Both the position numbers and the translations under genes were made by a program. From Candidatus Bipolaricaulota bacterium (GTDB taxonomy: Bacteria > Bipolaricaulota > Bipolaricaulia > UBA7950 > UBA9294), in the NCBI GenBank assembly GCA_018817505.1, contig JAHITR010000128.1, forward strand, positions 1 to 40,482: a stretch of DNA of 40,482 nt. Direction: 5' to 3'. A model generated the notes under the pieces. The model saw only the letters and a program-made list of their open reading frames with translations, was not told the DNA's origin and did not search any database. Each line of letters starts with the position of its first letter. Position 1 is the first letter of the stretch. Below, piece by piece: positions 33,564 through 40,482 of this stretch.

Positions 33564-35261
33564 CTACGGAGCAGCAGCTCCTCCGTCTCGGCGGAACGAT
33601 CCGACGCCTGTCATGACGCCGTCTTCGACGAGGATGGCGTTGATGCCCCCAAATGTCGAAACCAGTTCTCCATACGTTTTCACAGTGTGTCCAAGAGCGG
33701 ACAAGGCATCCAGTGTTTCTTGAGGATAGCCGCCCTCCAACCGGAGTTCCTTGTAGGACACGCGGCTGCAGAACTTGGGCGTCAAGATCGCATCTTCAAG
33801 CGTCATGCCAAAATCAATGACATTCACGATCGTCAGGACGACGGTTGAAGGAATGTAGCCCGCACCTGGCGTGCCCACGACCATGAACACTTCCCCCTCG
33901 GGATCACGCACGATGGTCGGCGCAATCACGGTTCGGGGGCGCTTGAATGGCTCATGGACGTTCACATCCGTCAGATTGTCTGGATTGAAATTGTTGAAGT
34001 TATGGAGCTCATCGTTGATAAAGAACCCGTACCCGGGAACCATCAGCCGCGACCCCCAGAAGCTGGAAATCGTCTGCGTGATGCTGACAGCATTCCCCGC
34101 CTTGTCCAGAATCGACAGCTGCGTCGTTGAGGGCGAGTAGGGCTCAACTTCGTAACCCACGGTTTCAGCGACAGGCTGATAGAGGTAGGGATCGCCCGCA
34201 GGGACGGAATTTGTGGGCATCATCGCCGCATTGAGATCAATCAGCTCGGCTCTGGCAGCGGCATATTCCTCGGAAAGAAGGCCTTCGAGAGGCACATGGA
34301 AGAAGTCAAGATCGCCGACATAGGGAAGGCGATCGGCTGATGCCAACTTCAACGCTTCCGCAATGACATGAACGCTTGTCGGATCGCTCCACCCGCCGCC
34401 TGAGAGGTCGAAATTGTCAAGGATGTTGAGCGCTTCGGCCACAGTGACGCCTGCAACATTCGGCGGCGTACCGATGATTTCGTATCCACGATACTCGCTC
34501 AGAACGGGCGTACGAATCACAGCAGCATAGCGCTGCATGTCTGAATAGGAAAGGAATCCTTCCGTCGCCTCGGCAATAGCTAGCGCGATCTCGCCGCGAT
34601 AAAACGCGGATGGTCCCTGCAAAGAAATCAGCTCCAATGCATTGGCAAGATCGGATTGAACGAGGATTGTACCTGCCTCAGGGATCAACCCATCAGGCAA
34701 GTAAATGGCACTGGCAACGGGATCGACAGACATCCATTCATACGCATCCGAGATTCGAGTCTTCAAGACTTCATCGAGCGGGAATCCATCGCGTGCTAAT
34801 CGGATGGCTGGAGCCATCACTTCAGCAAGCGTCATCGTCCCATACTCTTCCAGCGCGAGCGCAAGTCCAGCCACAAGGCCAGGAACGCACGTTGATTCCG
34901 CGCCGTATCGCGGCTCGTCATTGTCGTCCTCATGGGTTATATGGCCAGGAGCGACAGAGCGATAATCGATCGAGATATCGCGTCCGTCCGCAAGGCTGAG
35001 CACCATGAACCCCTCGCCGCCCAGACTCGAAGCGTTGGGTTCAACAACCGTAATCGCAAATGCCGCCGCCACAGCAGCGTCGACAGCATTACCGCCCGCG
35101 GCCAAGATCTCGGCGCCAGCATCTGACGCCAACTGATGTGCCGTAGCGACCATTCCTTCTGTGCTGGTCTCAATCTGTCCGCCAGCCAATGTCCAAGCCA
35201 TAAAGCTTACAAGGACCATGCTTGCAATGAGACCAAGAAATCTCTTGTGGTGACTCTTCAT
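33564..35261 (-). CDS. ggt: Exported gamma-glutamyltransferase, copy 1
   Basis: A 565-residue proenzyme with signal peptide (FLGLIASMVLVSFMAWTLAGG). The family start GMVATAHQLASDAGAEILAAGGNAVDAAVAAAFAITVVEP, the substrate-carboxylate arginine in SIDYRSVAP, and the oxyanion segment GTPGAGYIPSTV are present. The autocleavage site reads PSTTQLSILDKAGNAVSITQT with candidate nucleophile T379; most relatives have TTHxS, so the third position carries Q instead of H. It would release glutamate from gamma-glutamyl compounds such as glutathione, or transfer the gamma-glutamyl group, in the periplasm. AAGGAGG precedes the ATG. It follows the second ggt copy by 93 bases and precedes the hairpin. Confidence 0.92.
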   Translation of the reverse strand: MKSHHKRFLGLIASMVLVSFMAWTLAGGQIETSTEGMVATAHQLASDAGAEILAAGGNAVDAAVAAAFAITVVEPNASSLGGEGFMVLSLADGRDISIDYRSVAPGHITHEDDNDEPRYGAESTCVPGLVAGLALALEEYGTMTLAEVMAPAIRLARDGFPLDEVLKTRISDAYEWMSVDPVASAIYLPDGLIPEAGTILVQSDLANALELISLQGPSAFYRGEIALAIAEATEGFLSYSDMQRYAAVIRTPVLSEYRGYEIIGTPPNVAGVTVAEALNILDNFDLSGGGWSDPTSVHVIAEALKLASADRLPYVGDLDFFHVPLEGLLSEEYAAARAELIDLNAAMMPTNSVPAGDPYLYQPVAETVGYEVEPYSPSTTQLSILDKAGNAVSITQTISSFWGSRLMVPGYGFFINDELHNFNNFNPDNLTDVNVHEPFKRPRTVIAPTIVRDPEGEVFMVVGTPGAGYIPSTVVLTIVNVIDFGMTLEDAILTPKFCSRVSYKELRLEGGYPQETLDALSALGHTVKTYGELVSTFGGINAILVEDGVMTGVGSFRRDGGAAAP

Positions 35262-35354
35262 TCTGCTTCCTCCTTGATTCCCCTCTACAGATGTCCTTCT
35301 TGAAGACCCGGATTCCCAATCCCTGAGTCCGGTCGCTGGCAGTACCTCCTTCGG

Positions 35355-37085
35355 CTACAAGCCCGCAGCCTGCCCTGCTCTTCGTGGATCGGCTACGCCA
35401 ACATAGACTGCGTCTGTTCCATCGCCCAAGATTTCAATCACGTGAGCTCCGCCAAAGAAAAGATCAAACGGAGATTTCACTTCAATTCGGTGTCCACGAG
35501 CCTCAAGCCCAGAGATCACGTTGTCCGGCACGCGGGCTTCAACATAGAGGGTGTCCGTCTCGGAATGAAACCGCGGCGCAGATATCGCCACAGACAGGGG
35601 GATATTCCAGTCCACGAGTTGAACGACCAATTCGACCAGAGTGCTTGCGATGCGCATCCCTCCAGGCGTCCCCAGTACAGCGCGAAGCCTATCTGATTCA
35701 AACACAAACAGCGGACACATGCTGCTTGCTGGAATCTTGCCTGCAGCGACACTGTTCGGCCCGCCTGGTTCAGGATCGAAATCAGCCATGGTATTGTTCA
35801 TCAAGATTCCCCATTCGGGCACAAAGACGCGCGAACCGAAGAAGAGGCTGATTGACTGAGTCAGCGAAACCGCATTCCCTTCTGCATCAATCACGGAAAT
35901 GTGCGTTGTGCTTGAAGATTCAAGTACACCTGCGTCTGGAAATGGCGTTGCTTGATGAATGTCGATGGAATCTCGGCGCATGGCAGTCCACTGTGGACTC
36001 AGGAGCATTTCGAATGGAACGTCCGTCGATAGGGGATCACCCACAAATGCGGCTCGATCAGCAAAGGCTCGCTTGGCTGCCTCAGCAATCAAATGGACTG
36101 AGTCAGCAGTCAGTCCGGTCTGCACGCCAAGCTCGTATCCCTCTAGGATGCCCAGTATCTCAAAGACCGTGATACTCCCAGCTGGAAGCGGCGGAGCGAC
36201 GAGCCGTACATCTCGATAGGTGGTCGCGATGGGTTCAGAGACGACGACGTCTACATCCCGCATATCCTGCAGATTGAGAATACCGCCTGCATCCTGAACG
36301 GCACGAACGATGTCAGCCGCCATGTCACCGCGATAGAACTCATCCACACCCAATGACTCAATACGTCGAAACGTTGCAGCAAGATCTGGCCTTCGAGCGG
36401 TCTCTCCTGGCTCGTAGGGAAGATAATCGTTCAGAAATGCCGCAGCCATGGCGTCATCGGCAATGAGCACATCATAGATATTGAGGACAGCACTGTAGAA
36501 CGCATCGCTCACCGTAAATCCATCCTCCGCAAGGCGAATCGCCGGTTCCAGAACGTCGGCAAGTGGAAGTCGGCCGTACAGCTCGTGAGCTCGCAGCAGT
36601 CCCGCCACCATGCGGGGAACGCCAACCGCCTGTCCGCCGTACTTCGTGAGTGCATCACGCTGCGCTTCTGTCTGTGGAGCATTCCAGCGATCTGGCAGCC
36701 CCGGCCCGGTTAGGGAGAACATCGCGTCGGTCGATTGTGAAGGCGCTGTCTCACGATAGTCCATCGAGATGCACGATTGAGTCGACGAGTCGTAGCTGAG
36801 AAGGAATCCTCCGCCTCCCAATCCTGAGGCCTCTGGCTCGACGACGGCGAGGGCAAATGCCGTCGCAATGGCTGCGTCAATTGCATTGCCACCCTCAGCA
36901 AGGATTTGTGCGCCAGCTTGAGCTGCTTGTGGATGGGCTGCAACCACCATCCCTGTGGTCGATTCGACGGAATTACCGATTGACGGGAGACATGTTGCGC
37001 CGCAGGGAGAAAAAAGAGCAAACGTGCCCGTGCTCGCGAGGAGGAACGAAAAACATAGCCAAATGAGACAACGCCTTGTATGAAT
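35355..37085 (-). CDS. ggt: Exported gamma-glutamyltransferase, copy 2
   Basis: A 576-residue proenzyme and first gene of the operon. A signal peptide (RRCLIWLCFSFLLASTGTFA) leads into TTGMVVAAHPQAAQAGAQILAEGGNAIDAAIATAFALAVVEP. Other marks: SMDYRETAP, the canonical cleavage motif SSTTHISVIDAEGNAVSLTQS with nucleophile T393, and GTPGGMRIASTL (oxyanion glycines). The frame is open to a TTG at 37151, but that codon is itself the -35 box of a strong predicted promoter. Downstream of that promoter the only well-placed in-frame codon before the signal peptide is ATT at 37085, with AAGGGG six bases upstream, so an unusual ATT start is proposed. Copies 1 and 2 share the fold but are clearly diverged. 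Confidence 0.9.
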   Translation of the reverse strand: MHTRRCLIWLCFSFLLASTGTFALFSPCGATCLPSIGNSVESTTGMVVAAHPQAAQAGAQILAEGGNAIDAAIATAFALAVVEPEASGLGGGGFLLSYDSSTQSCISMDYRETAPSQSTDAMFSLTGPGLPDRWNAPQTEAQRDALTKYGGQAVGVPRMVAGLLRAHELYGRLPLADVLEPAIRLAEDGFTVSDAFYSAVLNIYDVLIADDAMAAAFLNDYLPYEPGETARRPDLAATFRRIESLGVDEFYRGDMAADIVRAVQDAGGILNLQDMRDVDVVVSEPIATTYRDVRLVAPPLPAGSITVFEILGILEGYELGVQTGLTADSVHLIAEAAKRAFADRAAFVGDPLSTDVPFEMLLSPQWTAMRRDSIDIHQATPFPDAGVLESSSTTHISVIDAEGNAVSLTQSISLFFGSRVFVPEWGILMNNTMADFDPEPGGPNSVAAGKIPASSMCPLFVFESDRLRAVLGTPGGMRIASTLVELVVQLVDWNIPLSVAISAPRFHSETDTLYVEARVPDNVISGLEARGHRIEVKSPFDLFFGGAHVIEILGDGTDAVYVGVADPRRAGQAAGL

Positions 37086-37122
37086 CTCAGGCCCCTTTGC
37101 ATCGCTACTCGGCGAATAAGCC

Positions 37123-37151
37123 AGTCTAGTGACATTCGTCGGCGGCGTCAA
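37123..37151 (-). promoter_or_regulatory. Predicted sigma70 promoter of the gamma-glutamyl operon
   Basis: On the minus strand TTGACG (37151-37146), a 17-base spacer and TAGACT (37128-37123). Transcription would begin near 37116, giving a leader of about 30 bases that contains the AAGGGG site at 37097-37092. Confidence 0.6.
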
Positions 37152-37327
37152 TGAGCGACATGAATGAGTGCACGTTCAGCTGATGGCCCAATGCTTTCGA
37201 ATCCCGCAAAGTGTCATGATTGCGCGTGAAAAAAAGGCTGCTACTGCTTGACCCAGCTTTGTGCATGATGAACCACATCAATCATGGCTGGCGATGTGCT
37301 CACAAGGTCATCATGGACTCGATCCTG

Positions 37328-38704
37328 CTAGACGCTAATTGCTTCTCCCAGTTGAGCGATATGCGATTCAAGCAGCAGATCGGCCTTTATCTTGGCGGCA
37401 AAGGCATTCAGCGTGTCATCTTCCCCGTGCACAAGGATCAGCTTCTCAGGAGCCGCTTGCTTGATCCAGTCGAGAAGAATCGGTTGATCAGCGTGGGATG
37501 AGAATCCGTTGGTGGTCCAGATATGGGCGCCCACGGCAATCTCTTCGCCATAGACATGCACCTTCTTCTCGCCATCCACAATACTTCGTCCCAGGGTTCC
37601 CTCAGCTTGGTAGCCGACGAATAGAACACCTGATTCCTTGTGCCATAGGTTGTGGCGCAGATGGTGAATAATCCGGCCGCCTGTGCACATACCGCTTCCG
37701 GCAATAATGATGTTGCCGCGCGATGTTTTGTTGATCTCCTTGGATTCGTCCGTTGACTGGGTGAAGCGAAGCGGTTTGAAATGGAACGGATTGGGGTCAA
37801 CGCCAAAGATGGCTCGCCCTTCTGTATCGAAGTACTCGGCATAGCGTCCGAACACGCGTGTCGTGGAGATGGCCAATGGGCTGTCAAGAAAAATGCGACA
37901 GCGCGGCAGCTCGCCTGCTTTCCACAGCAAGAACAGTTCGTAGAGAACTTCCTGCGCTCGCTCTAGGGCAAATGAGGGAATGAGCAGGTTGCCATCATGA
38001 GGGATGATCGTTTCGATGGCCGTTCTGAATTCGGCAATGGTGTCGGCCATTGAGCGATGCTGTCGATCTCCGTAGGTTGATTCAATCAACAGCACATCTA
38101 CCTTCGGCGGAACGCAGGGATCCTTGACGATGGGTTGATGTCGATTGCCGAGATCGCCACTGAATAGGAGAACGCCATCGGACGTCCTCAGCTCAATGGC
38201 TGCGGAGCCGAGGATGTGGCCAGCATCGTGGAAAACCGCGACCGCATGCTCATTGAGTTTGACAGGCTGATCATAGCCATCGACCGGGCGAAACAGCTCA
38301 GCGCAGCGCAGCACGTCGGTCATGTCATAGAGCGGAGGTTCCACTGCCTTGCCTTGTCGTCTTGCTTTGCGTTCGCGGTAGGAAGCCTCATTCATTTGAA
38401 GGCCAGCGGAGTCTACCAGCATCAGCTTGGCAATCTCTGCTGTGGGCGGCGTGCAGAGAATCTTTCCTGCAAATCCTCGCTGGACGAGCAAAGGCAACCG
38501 TCCGCAGTGGTCAAGATGTGCATGCGATAGCAACACGACGTCAATGCTCTTGGCATCAAAAGGGAACGGTTCTCGATTGAGATCTCCACGTTGGTGGCTG
38601 CCTTGGAAGAAGCCACAATCCAGTAGTACGCGCAATCCATCGACCTCAACCAAGTGACAGGAGCCGGTGACTGTTTCCGCAGCGCCGCAAAATGTGATTT
38701 TCAT
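37328..38704 (-). CDS. Metallo-beta-lactamase/beta-CASP family nuclease
   Basis: A 458-residue protein starting MKITFCGAAETVTGSCHLVEVDGLRVLLDCGFFQG, the hallmark beginning of the YSH1/CPSF73-like exonuclease group. The metal site is LLSHAHLDHCGRLP; later motifs are FHDAGHILGSAAIEL, LLFSGDLGNRHQPI, LLIESTYGDRQH, then the beta-CASP motifs IPSFALERAQEVLYEL, IIAGSGMCTGGRI and NGFSSHADQPIL. It would process or degrade RNA in the cytoplasm. GGGGAAG lies upstream of ATG 38704; the longer frame to 38734 lacks a better start. It is transcribed away from the neighbouring MFS gene. The roughly 175 bases between its end and the ggt promoter hold no gene. Confidence 0.92.
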   Translation of the reverse strand: MKITFCGAAETVTGSCHLVEVDGLRVLLDCGFFQGSHQRGDLNREPFPFDAKSIDVVLLSHAHLDHCGRLPLLVQRGFAGKILCTPPTAEIAKLMLVDSAGLQMNEASYRERKARRQGKAVEPPLYDMTDVLRCAELFRPVDGYDQPVKLNEHAVAVFHDAGHILGSAAIELRTSDGVLLFSGDLGNRHQPIVKDPCVPPKVDVLLIESTYGDRQHRSMADTIAEFRTAIETIIPHDGNLLIPSFALERAQEVLYELFLLWKAGELPRCRIFLDSPLAISTTRVFGRYAEYFDTEGRAIFGVDPNPFHFKPLRFTQSTDESKEINKTSRGNIIIAGSGMCTGGRIIHHLRHNLWHKESGVLFVGYQAEGTLGRSIVDGEKKVHVYGEEIAVGAHIWTTNGFSSHADQPILLDWIKQAAPEKLILVHGEDDTLNAFAAKIKADLLLESHIAQLGEAISV

Positions 38705-38803
38705 TGGTCTTCCCCGCGTGTCATGAGATGACACAGTCTACAGCGAATCAGCAACTGCAGTGGAATCTTCCAGTTGGCTACTTGGTTGTCCATGCACGGC
38801 ATG

Positions 38804-38812
38804 TGGTACCAT
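38804..38812 (+). promoter_or_regulatory. Possible extended -10 promoter of the MFS gene
   Basis: TGG-TACCAT forms an extended -10 element 20 bases before the start codon. A candidate -35 (TTGGTT 38782-38787) is spaced 19 bases and TTGTCC 15 bases, so neither is ideal. Confidence 0.35.
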
Positions 38813-38832
38813 TGCGCCTCTTTGGAGGTGGC

Positions 38833-40011
38833 ATGAGAGCTCGTGGGGGCAGCTACACACTGGGTGGCTACTTTAGTGCCTTTGTTGGGCTCGGTCTCAC
38901 GGCCGCAAGTGTCGGTCCGACACTCCCCAGTCTGGCAGCCATTGCCGACGTGCGGCTTGCTCAAATCGGTCTTCTTCTCTTTGCGCGCTCATTTGGGGAA
39001 ATGATCGGTTGTTTGGTTTCTGGCTCGATTGTTGATCGTGGCTACGAGCGCTCTTTGCTTGCCCTATCTATCCTTCTCTTGACTACTTGCCTGGCTATGG
39101 TTCCGTTCTCCCGCTCGTTGCTGCTTCTCGCGACCGTTTTTTGGACTCTAGGCGCCGCACAGGGCGCAGTTCACACGGGGATTAATACACTGCTTGTCTG
39201 GAAGCACCCTCATCGTGCCCATTCTTTGCTGTCCGTTCTCCATTTCATGTTTGCAGCAGGTATGGTCGTCGCCCCGTTGATCATCGCGTGGCTGTTGCCG
39301 ATTCGCGCGGATGGCCTGTCCATTTACTGGGTTCTTGCGATCGCATTGGTGCCTGTGGCGCTGTGGCTTGCCACTTCGACACCATCTTCTTCGACTCCCG
39401 TGTCGATACAGAGCGCGCAAAGCCGCCCGCTACCACGCGTGGCTCTCGTCTGGGCGATTGGCATGTTCTTCTTCTATGTGGGGGCTGAAATCAATGTGGG
39501 CGCGTGGCTGTACACCTATGCAAGTCAAGCAGCTCAATTTGCGCCCGCGACCGCCGCATACCTTGTGGCCACATTCTGGGGAGCCTTCATGTTGGGACGA
39601 TTGCTGGCAATCTTTGCGTCTGCGGTCATCAGTCCGTTTCAATATGTCTGCGGCGGATTGCTGACTGGTTTGGCGTCCGCTGTGGGCATCGTTATGTTCG
39701 CGCCCCAAGCAGGCCCTGGCTTCTGGATCAGCATCGCTGCATTGGGGGTATCCATGGCTGCCGTGTTTCCACAAGCGTTCGCAATGGTCAGTAAGGCGTT
39801 GGGTATGTCAGGCCGCAGGGCGGCGACGTTGCTGGTCGCAGGCAGCTTCGGTGGCATGCTGCTGCCATGGTTAACGGGGCAGTTGATGGAATCGATCTCG
39901 CCCCACAGTCTGCCAATCATGGTCGGCATTTCCATGATCCTCGCATTCATCGCGTTCTTTGGGGTCAGGCACACAGCGAGCCTTTCGCACGCCGGTACCC
40001 CTGACAACTAG
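38833..40011 (+). CDS. MFS transporter (sugar/metabolite type)
   Basis: A 392-residue membrane protein with about 12 hydrophobic segments. Typical features are the early GYFSAFVGLGLTAASVGPTLPSLA helix, LLFARSFGEMIGCLVSGSIVDRGYERSL (motif A-like loop), LGAAQGAVHTGINTLLVW and HFMFAAGMVVAPLIIAWLL. The second half has FFFYVGAEINVGAWLYTYA and TFWGAFMLGRLLAIF, reminiscent of the fucose/glucose-type MFS proteins. Substrate unknown; a sugar is plausible from the context. ATG 38833 with GGAGG at 38824-38828 is preferred to the frame start at 38704, which would overlap the divergent nuclease gene and promoter. A weak hairpin with six T follows. Confidence 0.88.
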   Translation: MRARGGSYTLGGYFSAFVGLGLTAASVGPTLPSLAAIADVRLAQIGLLLFARSFGEMIGCLVSGSIVDRGYERSLLALSILLLTTCLAMVPFSRSLLLLATVFWTLGAAQGAVHTGINTLLVWKHPHRAHSLLSVLHFMFAAGMVVAPLIIAWLLPIRADGLSIYWVLAIALVPVALWLATSTPSSSTPVSIQSAQSRPLPRVALVWAIGMFFFYVGAEINVGAWLYTYASQAAQFAPATAAYLVATFWGAFMLGRLLAIFASAVISPFQYVCGGLLTGLASAVGIVMFAPQAGPGFWISIAALGVSMAAVFPQAFAMVSKALGMSGRRAATLLVAGSFGGMLLPWLTGQLMESISPHSLPIMVGISMILAFIAFFGVRHTASLSHAGTPDN

Positions 40012-40026
40012 CATGGCTCGTTCCGC

Positions 40027-40055
40027 AGCCAAGATTGGCTAGCCCGTCGTTTTTT
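40027..40055 (+). terminator. Weak candidate terminator after the MFS gene
   Basis: AGCCA-AGAT-TGGCT (40027-40040) is a five-pair stem, and TTTTTT follows at 40050-40055 after a nine-base gap. The stem is short and the gap long, so termination would be inefficient. Confidence 0.3.
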
Positions 40056-40202
40056 CGCGGCGACTGAGAGCTATTGATCCTGAGCCGTTCTTCCCTAAAC
40101 ACCTTGGCCGGAGAGGTTTGCCGCGAAGAACCAGAGAAATTACACTCATTCCACCCAAACATATGCTCGTATTCATCAGGTAGTTCAATCGGGAGGACCT
40201 CT

Positions 40203-40376
40203 ATGGACAAATCGACACTCGATCTTGCTCAACTGCTATCCTTGCCTACGGCTTACGAGGCAACCGTCTCGTGGGACGGATCAACCGCGGCCTTCATCTG
40301 GAATGTGACTGGGCGACAGGAGATTTATGTGGCCAAGCTACCCGATGATTGCCTTGACCTTTGCCTTGTACGATGA
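40203..40376 (+). pseudogene. Truncated N-terminus of an S9 (prolyl oligopeptidase-type) peptidase
   Basis: ATG 40203 follows GGAGG at a good distance. The first about 45 residues, MDKSTLDLAQLLSLPTAYEATVSWDGSTAAFIWNVTGRQEIYVAKLPD, match the first blade of S9 peptidases (LLSLP...VSPDG..AAF.W..TGR.ELYV). Similarity stops at about 40345, and after DCLDLCLVR the frame ends. A complete protein would have about 600 residues, so only the 5' end remains. The break coincides with the promoter and palindromes of the next gene, which suggests insertion or rearrangement at this point. Confidence 0.55.
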
Positions 40377-40382
40377 TAGTGT
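40354..40382 (+). promoter_or_regulatory. Possible promoter of the last gene
   Basis: TTGACC (40354-40359), a 17-base spacer and TAGTGT (40377-40382). The -35 is good; the -10 matches the consensus only partly. Confidence 0.35.
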
Positions 40383-40411
40383 ATGTACGCGCGGCGCGTA
40401 CACGGCAAAGG
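40358..40411. repeat. Inverted repeat flanking a palindrome upstream of the last gene
   Basis: CCTTTGCCTTGTACG (40358-40372) and CGTACACGGCAAAGG (40397-40411) are inverted copies matching at 14 of 15 positions. Between and overlapping them lies the perfect palindrome GTACGCGC-G-GCGCGTAC (40385-40401); GCGTACAC occurs again at 40413-40420 next to the start codon. This is either an operator cluster for an autoregulated gene or the end of a mobile element. Confidence 0.6.
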
Positions 40412-40420
40412 AGCGTACAC

Positions 40421-40482
40421 ATGACTCGAGACCAGCTGAAGGAAGCATGCGAGAACACAATCCACGACCTATTGCGAGAGCC
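40421..40482 (+). CDS. N-terminus of an unidentified protein (runs off the window)
   Basis: ATG 40421 is preceded by AAAGGAG (40408-40414). The visible product MTRDQLKEACENTIHDLLRE is helical and charged. The palindromic control region in front would suit an autoregulated DNA-binding protein, but a transposase or another protein cannot be excluded. No family can be named from 20 residues. Confidence 0.5.
   Translation, partial: MTRDQLKEACENTIHDLLRE

Noticed and set aside
37229-37235. Run of seven T on the minus strand downstream of the beta-CASP nuclease gene as a terminator
   Set aside because: The sequence before it forms only about four base pairs with a long loop; not a convincing hairpin.
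1-40482. tRNA, rRNA or CRISPR arrays
   Set aside because: No cloverleaf-like segment with a proper T-arm, no rRNA motif and no regularly spaced repeats were seen on either strand by reading; small divergent tRNAs could still be missed.

Overview
The window (about 54% GC by eye, standard genetic code with TGA, TAA and TAG all used as stops) looks like a carbohydrate- and peptide-scavenging anaerobic bacterium. The MalE-like binding protein, the GH57 amylopullulanase with a glucodextranase-like C-terminal half, and the DUF6305/AstE-like/permease genes point towards a deep-branching lineage such as Bipolaricaulota (OP1) or a relative of the Thermotogota. This assignment is low confidence: no rRNA or classical marker gene is present.

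Left third (1-13 kb): a mixed and partly decaying region. It holds the C-terminus of a membrane protein, a frameshifted M28 peptidase remnant, an MFS transporter, an acyltransferase-3 gene broken by one in-frame TGA and one frameshift, an MscS channel, a large sensor kinase with two periplasmic amino-acid-binding-type domains, a HEYGH metalloprotease-like membrane protein and a second broken peptidase-like gene. It ends with a minus-strand pair: a metallophosphoesterase translationally coupled to an unusual fusion of a ParB-like domain with a GlgE/GH13-like glucan enzyme.

Centre (13.3-29 kb): an alpha-glucan regulon. A near-consensus sigma70 promoter drives a ROK repressor, a clan GH-D-like hydrolase, a secreted GH57 amylopullulanase, MalE, MalF and MalG, a lipoprotein GH13 alpha-amylase and a cytosolic GH13 enzyme, nearly all with ATGA-type overlaps. 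No ATPase subunit is encoded here. Convergent glgA (glycogen synthase) and divergent galT complete the link from external glucan to glycogen and sugar nucleotides.

Right third (29-37.2 kb): a compact minus-strand operon of seven genes with its own predicted promoter. It contains two exported gamma-glutamyltransferase paralogues, a secreted DUF6305 protein, two membrane-anchored AstE/AspA-like zinc deacylases, a TRAP/DctM-like permease and a 47-residue two-helix membrane protein. I infer a gamma-glutamyl or N-acyl amino-acid scavenging system; it is the best candidate for an undescribed system here. The window closes with a beta-CASP nuclease, another MFS transporter, a truncated S9 peptidase start and, immediately after it, a palindrome-rich control region for a new gene that runs off the edge.
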